This document shows, in pieces, positions 1-7,196 of a stretch of DNA of 64,000 bases. Location: contig CAJUAA010000017.1 of NCBI GenBank assembly GCA_910584205.1, positions 1 to 64,000 of the forward strand. The letters run 5' to 3'. Positions within the stretch are counted from its first letter, which is position 1; every line of letters begins with the position of its first letter. The stretch is from an uncultured Lachnospiraceae bacterium. Its GTDB lineage: Bacteria; Bacillota; Clostridia; Lachnospirales; Lachnospiraceae. The notes under the pieces are model-generated. The model was given only the letters and a program-made list of their open reading frames with translations. It was not told the DNA's origin and ran no database searches. Both the position numbers and the translations under genes were made by a program.

Positions 1-99
1 AACATAAATCTCAATGAAAGGGTTATTCTTTTTATTAAAACTTTTTACTGTCCAGAATTATTTATATATATAATATTATTTATTTGCAGCAAAAACAGC

Positions 100-127
100 T
101 TGTCAGATGTATCCTGTTTATTATAGA
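100..127 (+). promoter_or_regulatory. Probable sigma-A promoter of the BlaI/BlaR1-like pair
   Basis: TTGTCA at 100-105 and TATAGA at 122-127 are separated by 16 bp and lie just upstream of the AAGGAGGGAG ribosome-binding site. The upstream 99 bases are AT-rich and hold no gene. I could not identify a clean TACA/TGTA BlaI operator, although a BlaI-family repressor normally binds over its own promoter. Confidence 0.5.
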
Positions 128-153
128 ATAAATCGAAAAGGAGGGAGAATGCC

Positions 154-573
154 ATGAACGCTGTAAATAAGAAACCCATTGTCTTAACAGACCGGGAATA
201 TAAAGTAATGGAAGTCCTGTGGAACCACGAGCGGGCACTGACGGTCAACGAAATCTCGGACTTCTCTGTAGATCCGGAACTGACCGTTGCCTGTATCGCA
301 CAGGTGATTCCGCGTCTTTTGAAAAAAGAACTGATCCATGTAGAGCAGTTTATCCCCGTAAATACCAAATATGCCCGTACCTTCCGCCCCAACATCACCC
401 AGGAGGATTATATGGAAGACGAGCTGCGGCGTCTGTTCCGGAAATCCGGAGTCAAAACCATGCTCAGCGCCCTGGTGCAGATCAATGACCCGGAAGAAAA
501 TGACGCTCTTCTGGAAGAACTGGAAGCGTTCACCAGCGAATACCGAGCGAAGCAGAGGGGGAAATCTTCTTGA
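154..573 (+). CDS. BlaI/MecI/CopY-family transcriptional repressor
   Basis: 139-residue winged-helix repressor of the BlaI/MecI family. The N-terminal half (about residues 10-80) has the family pattern: LTDREYKVMEVLW, then a helix-turn-helix region reading AQVIPRLLKKELI. The C-terminal part is the short helical dimerisation region that the partner protease cleaves in well-studied members. It is preceded by a strong AAGGAGGGAG site. The stop codon overlaps the TTG start of the downstream M56 protease gene (TTGA), so the two are translationally coupled, as expected for blaI-blaR1 pairs. Family knowledge: the repressor dimer leaves DNA when the sensor-protease is activated. The target genes here are unknown because no beta-lactamase lies nearby. 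Confident on family, not on the inducer. Confidence 0.9.
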   Translation: MNAVNKKPIVLTDREYKVMEVLWNHERALTVNEISDFSVDPELTVACIAQVIPRLLKKELIHVEQFIPVNTKYARTFRPNITQEDYMEDELRRLFRKSGVKTMLSALVQINDPEENDALLEELEAFTSEYRAKQRGKSS

Positions 574-1769
574 ATCTTTCTTTTATGACCATACTCACCA
601 TCACCTTTTCCCTCTGTATCCTGCTGGCCGTCCTGCTGCCGTTTCTGACCTGCAGGTACTGCCTGAAATACATAAGCACCGACTGCCTGATCGCGTTTTG
701 CATGGCCGTTCTGATACGGGCACTTTTTCCGGTGGAATTTTCCTTCTCCCGGACCATACCGGACAGCGGAATCATCCCTGTCATTCGGGACGTGATGATC
801 GCCCCGGTGTCCGCAGCGGGTCAGACGTTCTGTTTCTGCCACATTCTGTTTTTTATATGGCTGGCCGCCGCATGTTTCCTGCTTCTGAAAAAACTGCTTC
901 TCTGCCGCCAGATACAGACGCTGGTCCGGCGGATGCCTGACTGCAAGGACCTGACTGTACAAAGTGCCTGGAAAACCATACTGAAAAAATATCCTGCCGC
1001 CGCAGATGTCCGTATATTGCGAACAAAGTTGAAGATCAGTCCGCAGATTATGGGCATCCTGCATCCGGTCATCCTGCTGCCGGAATATCCGTTCACCCAG
1101 ACGGAGTATGAGATGATCCTGGAGCACGAAGCGCTGCACTGTCTGCGGCACGACATCCTTCTGAAAACAGCTGTTGACTTCCTCTGTACTTTTTACTGGT
1201 GGAATCCGCTGTTTTATCTTTTGAGAAGTCGGATCTTTGACCTGATTGAGATCCGAAATGACAGCCGGATGACCCGGTCCCTGTCTGACGACGAGAAGGC
1301 TGTCTATATGCAGTGCCTGACCGACACAGTCAAAAAGATCCAGGAACCCCCCATCCCTCTGGCGCTGCCCCTTGGCCGCCCGGACCAGAAGGTCCTGCAC
1401 AGGAGAATGTATGTAGTCGGCTATTCCCGTCTCTCCGGCCGCATATGGCAGGCTGCTTTTTTCCTCTTTCTGCTTCTGTCTCTGGGACTGGCCACGTCTT
1501 TCACCCTGGAGCCCTATGAGAAACTGGATGAGCCTTATTTTGTACTGGATGCAGCTAATACTTTTCTTGTGAAAACCAGCGGGAAGTATGAAGTATATTA
1601 TCAGGGGGACCTTCTCTATACCACCGATTCCATTGATTATTTTTCGAAGGATATTCCGGTCTATGAAAAAAGGACGAATCCGTACCGTACCAGTGAGGAA
1701 CGCAGCATGTTCTCTGACGGCCGGGAACTGACGCCGGAGGAGCGGCGGATGTATCCGATCGATAACTGA
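570..1769 (+). CDS. BlaR1/MecR1-like M56 membrane metalloprotease with short sensor tail
   Basis: 399 residues, starting at a TTG that overlaps the upstream stop; a GAGGGGG ribosome-binding site lies 8 nt before it. Four membrane segments are visible (about residues 5-40, 80-110, 200-220 and 285-310). The M56 gluzincin motif HEALH is at residues 186-190, followed by the WWNPLFYLL helix typical of BlaR1. After the last membrane segment there are only about 80 residues, whereas BlaR1/MecR1 carry a ~250-residue penicillin-binding sensor domain. The signal sensed is therefore probably not a beta-lactam bound by acylation. It presumably cleaves or controls the upstream BlaI-like repressor. A strong hairpin terminator follows directly. 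Confidence 0.87.
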   Translation: MNLSFMTILTITFSLCILLAVLLPFLTCRYCLKYISTDCLIAFCMAVLIRALFPVEFSFSRTIPDSGIIPVIRDVMIAPVSAAGQTFCFCHILFFIWLAAACFLLLKKLLLCRQIQTLVRRMPDCKDLTVQSAWKTILKKYPAAADVRILRTKLKISPQIMGILHPVILLPEYPFTQTEYEMILEHEALHCLRHDILLKTAVDFLCTFYWWNPLFYLLRSRIFDLIEIRNDSRMTRSLSDDEKAVYMQCLTDTVKKIQEPPIPLALPLGRPDQKVLHRRMYVVGYSRLSGRIWQAAFFLFLLLSLGLATSFTLEPYEKLDEPYFVLDAANTFLVKTSGKYEVYYQGDLLYTTDSIDYFSKDIPVYEKRTNPYRTSEERSMFSDGRELTPEERRMYPIDN

Positions 1770-1772
1770 TGA

Positions 1773-1811
1773 AAAAGGAACAGCGAAGTTTATACATCTG
1801 CTGTTCCTTTT
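1773..1811. terminator. Bidirectional terminator between convergent genes
   Basis: A perfect 12-bp inverted repeat (AAAAGGAACAGC / GCTGTTCCTTTT) with a 15-nt loop gives A-rich and T-rich flanks on both strands. It separates the convergent M56 protease (+) and P1 peptidase (-) genes. Confidence 0.85.
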
Positions 1812-1817
1812 ATGATT

Positions 1818-2759
1818 TTATGAAACTGCCTGTTTAATCGCCTGAGCCATCACTTCCGCCGCCAGCGTCCCCGCCACATTGATATCCGCCTCCACGTTTC
1901 CCGTGGAAGCCGCATAGATCGTATCGCCGTCCGCCATGGTGCCCACCGGACGGATGCAGCGTCCGTAGGCGCTTCTCGCCATGGATGCGATCTTATTCAT
2001 CTCCGCCTTGGAAAACCTGCCGTTGGTCACGACCACGCCGATGGTTGTATTGCTGTTGAACAGTTCCTGCCTCCGGCTGATCTGATACAGCATCTGGCAC
2101 GTATCCGCAAAGCCCTGTCCGTCCTCCGAGCGGAGTCCCGCGATCTTCTGTCCGCTTTGGGGATCATAGATGTCGCCCAGCGCGTTGACAACGACGACCG
2201 CCGCCATCTGAAGGTTCCCCACTGCCGCCGCATGGATGCCAAGCCCTGCCTTCATGGAACGTTCCATACCGCAGAGCTTTCCCACGGTTGCTCCGGTCCC
2301 CGCGCCCACGTTTCCGGTAAGCGGCTCATTCCTTTCTGCGTCCACACAGGCCGCATAGCCCATATCCGCATCCGGGCGGATGTCGGCCCTGCCGTATCCC
2401 AGATCATAGATACAGGACTGACACACCAGCGGTACTTTTGCGTAACCGGTCTCATATCCTGCTCCGTGCTCCTCCAGATAACGCATCACGCCGTCTCCCG
2501 CTGCCAGCCCGAAGGCGGAACCGCCGGACAGTACGATGGCATTGACCGGATTGTCCGCCGTCACCGGAGACGTAAGCGGCGTCTCCCTGGAGGCCGGACC
2601 GCCGCCGCTTACGTCCACGCCTGCCGTCGCGCCCTGATCAAAGAGAAGAACCGTAACGCCGGTCTTCGCTTCCTCGTCCTGGGCATTCCCGATCCGGACG
2701 CCTTCGATCTCTGTCATTGATATCTCTGTCATTGATATCTCTCTCATTTTCTCCCGCAT
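1818..2759 (-). CDS. P1 (S58, DmpA/NylC-type) self-processing peptidase
   Basis: 313-residue member of the S58 / L-aminopeptidase D-esterase family, N-terminal nucleophile enzymes that cleave themselves once. The conserved core is visible: GVTVLLFD and SGGGPASRET in the N-terminal part, LSGGSAFGLAAGDGV around residue 78, NVGAGTGATVGK around 150, and NTTIGVVV at 237-244. By analogy with NylC, N237-T238 would be the autocleavage bond and T238 the nucleophile. The start is uncertain because a 15-bp tandem duplication creates several in-frame ATG codons (MREK, MREI, MTEI, MTEI). It lies 43 bp downstream of an ECF S-component gene in the same direction, which suggests linked peptide or vitamin-precursor salvage. 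The physiological substrate is unknown. Confidence 0.88.
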   Translation of the reverse strand: MREKMREISMTEISMTEIEGVRIGNAQDEEAKTGVTVLLFDQGATAGVDVSGGGPASRETPLTSPVTADNPVNAIVLSGGSAFGLAAGDGVMRYLEEHGAGYETGYAKVPLVCQSCIYDLGYGRADIRPDADMGYAACVDAERNEPLTGNVGAGTGATVGKLCGMERSMKAGLGIHAAAVGNLQMAAVVVVNALGDIYDPQSGQKIAGLRSEDGQGFADTCQMLYQISRRQELFNSNTTIGVVVTNGRFSKAEMNKIASMARSAYGRCIRPVGTMADGDTIYAASTGNVEADINVAGTLAAEVMAQAIKQAVS

Positions 2760-2802
2760 CCTTTCCGCTTACATTTATTTCAGGCTGTCTTCCACTTCTG
2801 CC

Positions 2803-3408
2803 CTACGCCGCCTTCAGCGCCACGCCCAGCGCTCTGGATACCGCGCTGGCGATCACAAAGCAGACTCCCGCCTCAATCAGTCCCTGAATTCCCACAAACG
2901 CCAGCACAAACATGAACGGATTCGTCACACCCAGAGCCGTCACAATGCCCTGGATATATTCTGTATGATAAAAGATCAAAACCACTGCGCTCATGAAAAA
3001 TACCGTATTCAGAAGCGGACACGCCAGGCTGGCCGCGAAATACGCGCTGTTTCCGGCTGCTTTTTTCACCTCCTGGAAGACCAGCCCGCAGAGCAGTCCT
3101 TCCAGAACACGGGGAACGACGCAGGTAACTACCGTCCCCGCCGGGTTGATGCTCAGCAGCATGGAACCGAAGGTGCCGCCCATAAAACACTGGATCAGGC
3201 TGGTGATGCCGAAGGCCAGTCCGCAGACCGCCCCGCCCTTCGGCCCCAGGATGATGGCTCCCACCGCCACCGGTACGGTCAGAAACGTGATCGAGAGTCC
3301 CGGCGTCCGGAAATAACCCAGCGGAGTAAACGCCATAAGGAAGATAATGGCGGTCATCAGTGCCAGCTCTACCATATAGAGCGTGTGTCTTGAGGTGTTG
3401 CTTTTCAT
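2803..3408 (-). CDS. ECF transporter substrate-binding (S) component
   Basis: 201-residue integral membrane protein with about six hydrophobic segments and the pattern of ECF S-components: LALMTAIIFLMAF at the N terminus for module contact, then LGPKGGAVCGLAFGITSLIQ. No ATPase or T-component is adjacent, so it would use a shared (group II) energising module encoded elsewhere. Vitamin specificity cannot be read from the sequence. The closest look, by memory, is to the pantothenate-type family (PF12822). It is preceded by a strong AAGGAG site and a roughly 200-nt untranslated leader with its own promoter. It is probably co-transcribed with the P1 peptidase. Confidence 0.82.
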   Translation of the reverse strand: MKSNTSRHTLYMVELALMTAIIFLMAFTPLGYFRTPGLSITFLTVPVAVGAIILGPKGGAVCGLAFGITSLIQCFMGGTFGSMLLSINPAGTVVTCVVPRVLEGLLCGLVFQEVKKAAGNSAYFAASLACPLLNTVFFMSAVVLIFYHTEYIQGIVTALGVTNPFMFVLAFVGIQGLIEAGVCFVIASAVSRALGVALKAA

Positions 3409-3647
3409 TTTTTTCTCCTTTTTTGTCTGATAAAACGGCGCATCCTGCGTCCCCTGTCTTTCAGCACTTTTTATTCTGGGGAAAGTGAACGGAATTCTGA
3501 AAGAACATCAGAAAAGATCTGCCGATGGCAGATATAGAAGCTTTACACTGCAAAAGTTGCCGCCAAAAAAGTCAGCACTTATTTTCTGATACATCTTCTC
3601 TCGAATGACGTTCCTCTATACTATAACACAAAACTCCGGAAAAGCAA
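3409..3647 (-). promoter_or_regulatory. Promoter and ~200-nt structured leader of the ECF/P1 peptidase operon
   Basis: On the minus strand, TTGCTT (3642-3647), 16 bp, TATAGT (3620-3625) form a promoter. The resulting leader of about 200 nt contains a perfect 7-bp hairpin (ATCTGCC/GGCAGAT, 3517-3533) followed by TTTTCT. It also has two copies of AAGTGCTGA and a GACGCA...TGCGCC hairpin just before the ribosome-binding site. I do not recognise a known riboswitch class in it. A long leader before an ECF S-component is where vitamin riboswitches often lie. Confidence 0.5.
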
Positions 3648-3657
3648 GAAAATTTCA

Positions 3658-3719
3658 TTGACTTCTTCGTCTCCCTGTGTTATTTTATATTTAGACATTT
3701 AGAAAATCATCTAAATATA
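3658..3719 (+). promoter_or_regulatory. Promoter with 10-bp palindromic operator for the ArsR/SdpI-like pair
   Basis: TTGACT (3658-3663), 17 bp, TATTTT (3681-3686) form a good sigma-A promoter. A perfect inverted repeat, TATATTTAGA (3686-3695) and TCTAAATATA (3710-3719) with a 14-bp spacer, covers the start-site region. This is the expected geometry for autorepression by the ArsR-family protein encoded 21 bp downstream. Confidence 0.75.
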
Positions 3720-3740
3720 ATCAAAAAAGGAGGGAGCACC

Positions 3741-4034
3741 ATGGGATTTCAGGACAGCTTCAAAGCACTGTCAGACCCTACGAGAAGAGAGATCCTGACG
3801 CTTCTGCGGGCAGGCCCCCTCTCCGCCGGAGAACTTCTGGAACATTTTTCCATCACCGGAGCCTCGCTCTCCCATCATCTGTCCACCCTGAAGCATGCCG
3901 GGCTGATTGATGACGAGAAAAAGGGGAAATATATTTACTATACACTGAATACCACCATACTGGATGACATTCTGAACTGGATGATGTCCCTGAAAGGGAC
4001 TGAGAAAGGAGAATCCGACCATGAAAAACCGTAA
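3741..4034 (+). CDS. ArsR-family repressor, SdpR-like
   Basis: 97-residue winged helix with the ArsR signature: FKALSDPTRREILTLLR, a helix-turn-helix around GASLSHHLSTLKHAGLI, and a wing KKGKYIYYTLN. It lacks the cysteine metal-binding box of true ArsR/SmtB sensors, which matches SdpR-type members. It has a strong AGGAGGGAG site, and its last 14 nt overlap the start of the SdpI-like gene, so the two are translationally coupled. In Bacillus subtilis SdpR represses sdpRI until the membrane protein SdpI, bound to the SdpC toxin, sequesters it. The same logic is plausible here, although no sdpC-like toxin gene is in the window. Confidence 0.9.
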   Translation: MGFQDSFKALSDPTRREILTLLRAGPLSAGELLEHFSITGASLSHHLSTLKHAGLIDDEKKGKYIYYTLNTTILDDILNWMMSLKGTEKGESDHEKP

Positions 4035-4665
4035 ACTGCGCATCCTTACCTATGTGCTGGCTCTGGCAGGCATCCTGCTGACAGCCGTTCTCTATCCGTC
4101 TCTGCCCGAGCAGATCCCGACCCACTGGGATATGGACGGGAACGTCACCTACGGCGGCCGGTATACGATCTTTATTACCGCCGGCATGGGGCTTTTGTTC
4201 GCCGTCATGTTCGACGTGCTTCCGAAGATCGACCCCCGTCGGCAGAATTATGAGAAATTCGGCAGTTTTTACGACCTGTTCTGTGTCCTGATGGAGCTCT
4301 TTCTGCTGATCATAAACGGCGTTATAATCACCGAGACACTGCGTCCCGGTACGGTTTCCGTCCCCATGGCCATCACCTTGAGCATCGGCGTCCTGTTTGT
4401 GGTGATCGGGAATTTCATGCCCAAGTTCAAGAGCAATTTCTACATGGGCATCAAGACCCCGTGGACCCTTTCCAGCGACGAGGTCTGGCGCAAAACCCAC
4501 CGGCTGGGCGGAAAATGCTTCTTCCTGTCGGGACTGCTGTTCATCCTCTGCTCGTTTCTGCCCGAAAGCGCCCTGAACCTCTGTGTCATCGCGGTTCTCA
4601 TCGCCTGCTTCATCCCGGGACTCATGTCCTGGGTCTGGTGGCGGCAGGAGCAGAAAGACGCATAG
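4021..4665 (+). CDS. SdpI-family membrane protein (possible immunity/sensor)
   Basis: 214-residue integral membrane protein with about six hydrophobic segments. The N-terminal DUF1648 region shows YPSLPEQIPTHWDMDGNVTYGG. The C-terminal SdpI-like domain shows VVIGNFMPKFKSNFYMGIK TPWTLSSDEVWRKTHRLGGK. SdpI confers immunity to a secreted toxin and signals through SdpR in B. subtilis. Here the gene is coupled to an SdpR-like repressor with its own palindromic operator. A strong terminator follows. The split in the second quoted motif is only for readability. The inducing toxin is unknown. Confidence 0.9.
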   Translation: MKNRKLRILTYVLALAGILLTAVLYPSLPEQIPTHWDMDGNVTYGGRYTIFITAGMGLLFAVMFDVLPKIDPRRQNYEKFGSFYDLFCVLMELFLLIINGVIITETLRPGTVSVPMAITLSIGVLFVVIGNFMPKFKSNFYMGIKTPWTLSSDEVWRKTHRLGGKCFFLSGLLFILCSFLPESALNLCVIAVLIACFIPGLMSWVWWRQEQKDA

Positions 4666-4728
4666 ATCGATCCCGGAGCCCACACCCTTGATCTGGCGGA
4701 AACAGAAGCAGAAAAATGCATAAAATCT

Positions 4729-4786
4729 CAGCCGCCAAAGGACTGTTACAAAAGTCCTCCGGCGGCTGTCTTTGTTTTTGTCTTTT
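4729..4786. terminator. Strong bidirectional terminator
   Basis: CAGCCGCC (4729-4736) pairs with GGCGGCTG (4761-4768) around an inner AGGACT/AGTCCT stem, followed by a T-rich run (4769-4786). On the minus strand the hairpin is also followed by T-rich sequence. It serves the convergent SdpI-like (+) and SseB-like (-) genes. Confidence 0.88.
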
Positions 4787-5738
4787 ACTCTGCTTTGGAA
4801 TCCTCCGACGTCTCTTCACCGACCCCGAATTTTTCCAGAATCCGCGGAATCATCTCTCTGGAAATCGGAAGCGAAAATCCCATGGGATTCAGCATATACG
4901 CCTTCGCATCCTTCACCCAGAACCGGGAAAGGTCTCGGAACGGAACCTGGATCGGACGCAGGTTCTTCTTCCCCTGGGCGGCGTATTTCCGATATTCCCA
5001 CACATCCGTAAAGACCGGGAAGAAAGTGTCCCCATTTTGATGCTTCAGATAGGGAAGCTGGCACTCCTTCAGGTTGAGCTTCGGCGACTTCTCCTGCCCC
5101 GCCGGCGGAAGAACCGCCAGATACAGCCGGGACCGGACCAGATTGGACGAGAACTCTTCGTCCAGCGCCTGCAGGTTTTTCATATCCACGTATTCCTTCT
5201 TCCTGCGCGCCTCCTGCATCAGATAGAGCCCGGTAAGCTGGAGAGTCGGCTGATACGTCCCGCTTTCCGCCATCTTTTTTTCAAAATCTTCCGGGAGCAG
5301 TCCGGACAGCTCCAGAAACCTGCCGTCCTGTCCCTGCGGCTTATAACATACTCCGTTGATACCCAGGATCGGCAGGATGCTCAGGTATTCGCGGACCTGG
5401 TTCAGATACAGTCTTTTCTTCTCCCCGCCGGGCCTGTCCGGTTTCACCGGAACCTGCACCTCCACGGTCTTAAGCTCCCGCACCGTGACCCGGATCCCCT
5501 TCTCCTCCAGTTCTTTCCCCGCCGTCTCCGCATCCTCACGCTTCTGATACAGACGGACCTGGTCGTTATAGTTTTCCTCCTCACACTCCGCATACGGCAT
5601 ATTCGTAAGCGGCGAGTACAGCGTATACGCTTCCTTCAGATTCCTGACCTCTGATACGGATTTTTCATCCTCGACCTGCGGGTCCTCCGCCTTCTTCCCT
5701 TCCGGATAAACTCCGGGGATCTTTGACTCTACCGGCAT
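4785..5738 (-). CDS. SseB-domain protein
   Basis: 317 residues with no signal peptide or membrane segment. The C-terminal part matches the SseB N-terminal domain: GDTFFPVFTDVWEYRKY, an extended strand, and AKAYMLNPMGFSLPISREMI near the end. The N-terminal 200 residues are charged and not recognised; they include a coiled-coil-like stretch around REDAETAGKELEEKG. SseB-domain proteins are common in Clostridia but their role is unclear. The gene starts 12 bp after the cupin gene behind TAGGAGGATAAG, so the two are co-transcribed. Function unknown. Confidence 0.75.
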   Translation of the reverse strand: MPVESKIPGVYPEGKKAEDPQVEDEKSVSEVRNLKEAYTLYSPLTNMPYAECEEENYNDQVRLYQKREDAETAGKELEEKGIRVTVRELKTVEVQVPVKPDRPGGEKKRLYLNQVREYLSILPILGINGVCYKPQGQDGRFLELSGLLPEDFEKKMAESGTYQPTLQLTGLYLMQEARRKKEYVDMKNLQALDEEFSSNLVRSRLYLAVLPPAGQEKSPKLNLKECQLPYLKHQNGDTFFPVFTDVWEYRKYAAQGKKNLRPIQVPFRDLSRFWVKDAKAYMLNPMGFSLPISREMIPRILEKFGVGEETSEDSKAE

Positions 5739-5750
5739 CTGCTTATCCTC

Positions 5751-6092
5751 CTACTCATTATAGACCAGCGCCATCATGACCAGTTCTTCATCGGAATCGT
5801 TCTCGAATCCATGGCTCTGCCCGCACGCAATCAGGCACACGTCGTCCGGCCCCACCGGAATCCTGGTCTGATCATGGTCGATAAAGGTGCCGTGGCCGGA
5901 GACGATATAATACGGCTCCGTCTCCCCCAGATGCTCGTGATAACCGATGCTGCTGTGGGGCTCCATCTTTATGAGCGCATACAGCCTGCCATGCCCGTTC
6001 AGTTCCTCCGGCTTCAGGATGTGGTGCATCTCCAGCTTTCCCACACCGCCCCGAAGATTTTCCGCTGTTTTAATCTCTGCTTTGCGTACCAT
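5751..6092 (-). CDS. Small single-domain cupin
   Basis: 113-residue cupin. Motif 1 reads SSIGYHEHLGETEPYYIVSG, supplying His-X-His and Glu metal ligands. Motif 2 reads CGQSHGFEN, supplying the last His. The length is usual for stand-alone cupins, which bind a metal and act as sensors, isomerases or oxygenases. Nothing in the sequence identifies the substrate. It has its own promoter upstream and is followed by the SseB-domain gene in an apparent two-gene operon. Confidence 0.87.
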   Translation of the reverse strand: MVRKAEIKTAENLRGGVGKLEMHHILKPEELNGHGRLYALIKMEPHSSIGYHEHLGETEPYYIVSGHGTFIDHDQTRIPVGPDDVCLIACGQSHGFENDSDEELVMMALVYNE

Positions 6093-6159
6093 ACGTTTAT
6101 TTCCTCCGTCTCATTGTCCGCCAGCCGCCTCTGCTGCGCCGGCCTGCGGCTTTTTCCGG

Positions 6160-6188
6160 ATTATAACACATTTCTCTGTCCTCCGCAA
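6160..6188 (-). promoter_or_regulatory. Promoter of the cupin/SseB operon
   Basis: On the minus strand, TTGCGG (6183-6188), 17 bp, TATAAT (6160-6165) with an extended-minus-10 TGT. The leader downstream carries an AGCCGC/GCGGCT inverted repeat. This promoter lies in the 108-bp gap after the SGNH hydrolase gene. Confidence 0.7.
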
Positions 6189-6200
6189 TCCGCCTGGATG

Positions 6201-7184
6201 TCACGGTTCCCGGCCCGTCTCTTCTCCGGCCGCTGTTTCCCCGTCCGCCTCTTCTTCAGGCGGCCTGGCCGCCTCCGGCTGCGGGCCGCTGTCCGGCTCC
6301 GAAGCCTCAGCCTCCGTCTCAAAGACCACTGCGTGCTCCAGGAGCCAGTTCACCCAGTCCTTATAATATTTTCCAAGTACATGGGCGTTGTCCGCCGTGT
6401 AGTCTTCCGACAGATTCCCCTCTTCGTCGTCAAAAAGTTCGTTGACGTCCAGATAAAACCGTCTCCGGCCGTCAGCCATCCGCTCCACCGCGGCGTTAAA
6501 CCGGTTCAGGTTCTCATTGGTATAAACCGGCGACGTCTCCGACTTCTTCCCGGTGATGTGAAGGTTCGCCTGAAGAAAGAGGACCGCGTCCGGCTGTTTT
6601 TCCTCCAGCGTCTCCAAAAGCCCCGCGTACCGCTCCACCGTGCGGTCATACTCATATCCCAGCTCGTTGATGCCCAGCATCACATAGATCTTTCCGAACT
6701 GACGTTCTTCCAGCATCGCCTCCAGCGTCTTCTCTTCCCCGGACACCGTCACAAATTCTTTTTCAAATATTTTGTACACGTTCATGCCGGAATCCGCGAT
6801 CACCTCGGCATTTCCCAGATTCCCGTATTCGCGGAGCCCCACCGTACGGGAGTCTCCGATAAACAGCGCGTCGTCAAAATAGGACAGCCCTTCCGCCCTC
6901 ATAACAGGAACCGGCGCCGTCTCCGGCTCTCCCGCTTCCTCTTCTTCCGGAAGCCCCTGCTCCGGTTCTGTCTTTGGAAGTTCGGGCTCTTCCGCCCCGG
7001 TCTCCGGGTCCGTCCGGCTGTGGTCCGACACCGCCTGGACCTCCTCCACGGACCTGGGCAGGTTCAAAGCGATTCCCTTCTCCCCCTCTTCAAGGATCCC
7101 CGTCCGAAATCCCGCCGCCAGCATGAGAAAACTGACGGCCAGCATACAGATAAACGAATGCTGCCTTACACCTCTTCTGTTCAT
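6201..7184 (-). CDS. Membrane-anchored SGNH/GDSL hydrolase, MBOAT partner
   Basis: 327 residues with an N-terminal membrane anchor (about residues 9-27) and then an acidic Pro/Glu linker to about 95. An SGNH domain follows: block I LFIGDSRTVG with Ser112, block III GINELGY, and the C-terminal DNAH giving the Asp-x-x-His pair. A further acidic tail of about 40 residues follows. It sits 12 bp downstream of the MBOAT gene. This matches known pairs (AlgI/AlgX, DltB/DltD, PatA/PatB) in which the membrane MBOAT moves an acyl group across and an SGNH protein transfers it to an extracellular glycan or protein. The acceptor is not known. Confidence 0.87.
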   Translation of the reverse strand: MNRRGVRQHSFICMLAVSFLMLAAGFRTGILEEGEKGIALNLPRSVEEVQAVSDHSRTDPETGAEEPELPKTEPEQGLPEEEEAGEPETAPVPVMRAEGLSYFDDALFIGDSRTVGLREYGNLGNAEVIADSGMNVYKIFEKEFVTVSGEEKTLEAMLEERQFGKIYVMLGINELGYEYDRTVERYAGLLETLEEKQPDAVLFLQANLHITGKKSETSPVYTNENLNRFNAAVERMADGRRRFYLDVNELFDDEEGNLSEDYTADNAHVLGKYYKDWVNWLLEHAVVFETEAEASEPDSGPQPEAARPPEEEADGETAAGEETGREP

Positions 7185-7196
7185 ACTGTTTCCTCT

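Noticed and set aside
3409..3613. Known riboswitch (THF, FMN, TPP, cobalamin, preQ1) in the ECF leader
   Set aside because: I could not match the conserved core of any of these classes by eye, so only an unclassified leader is reported.
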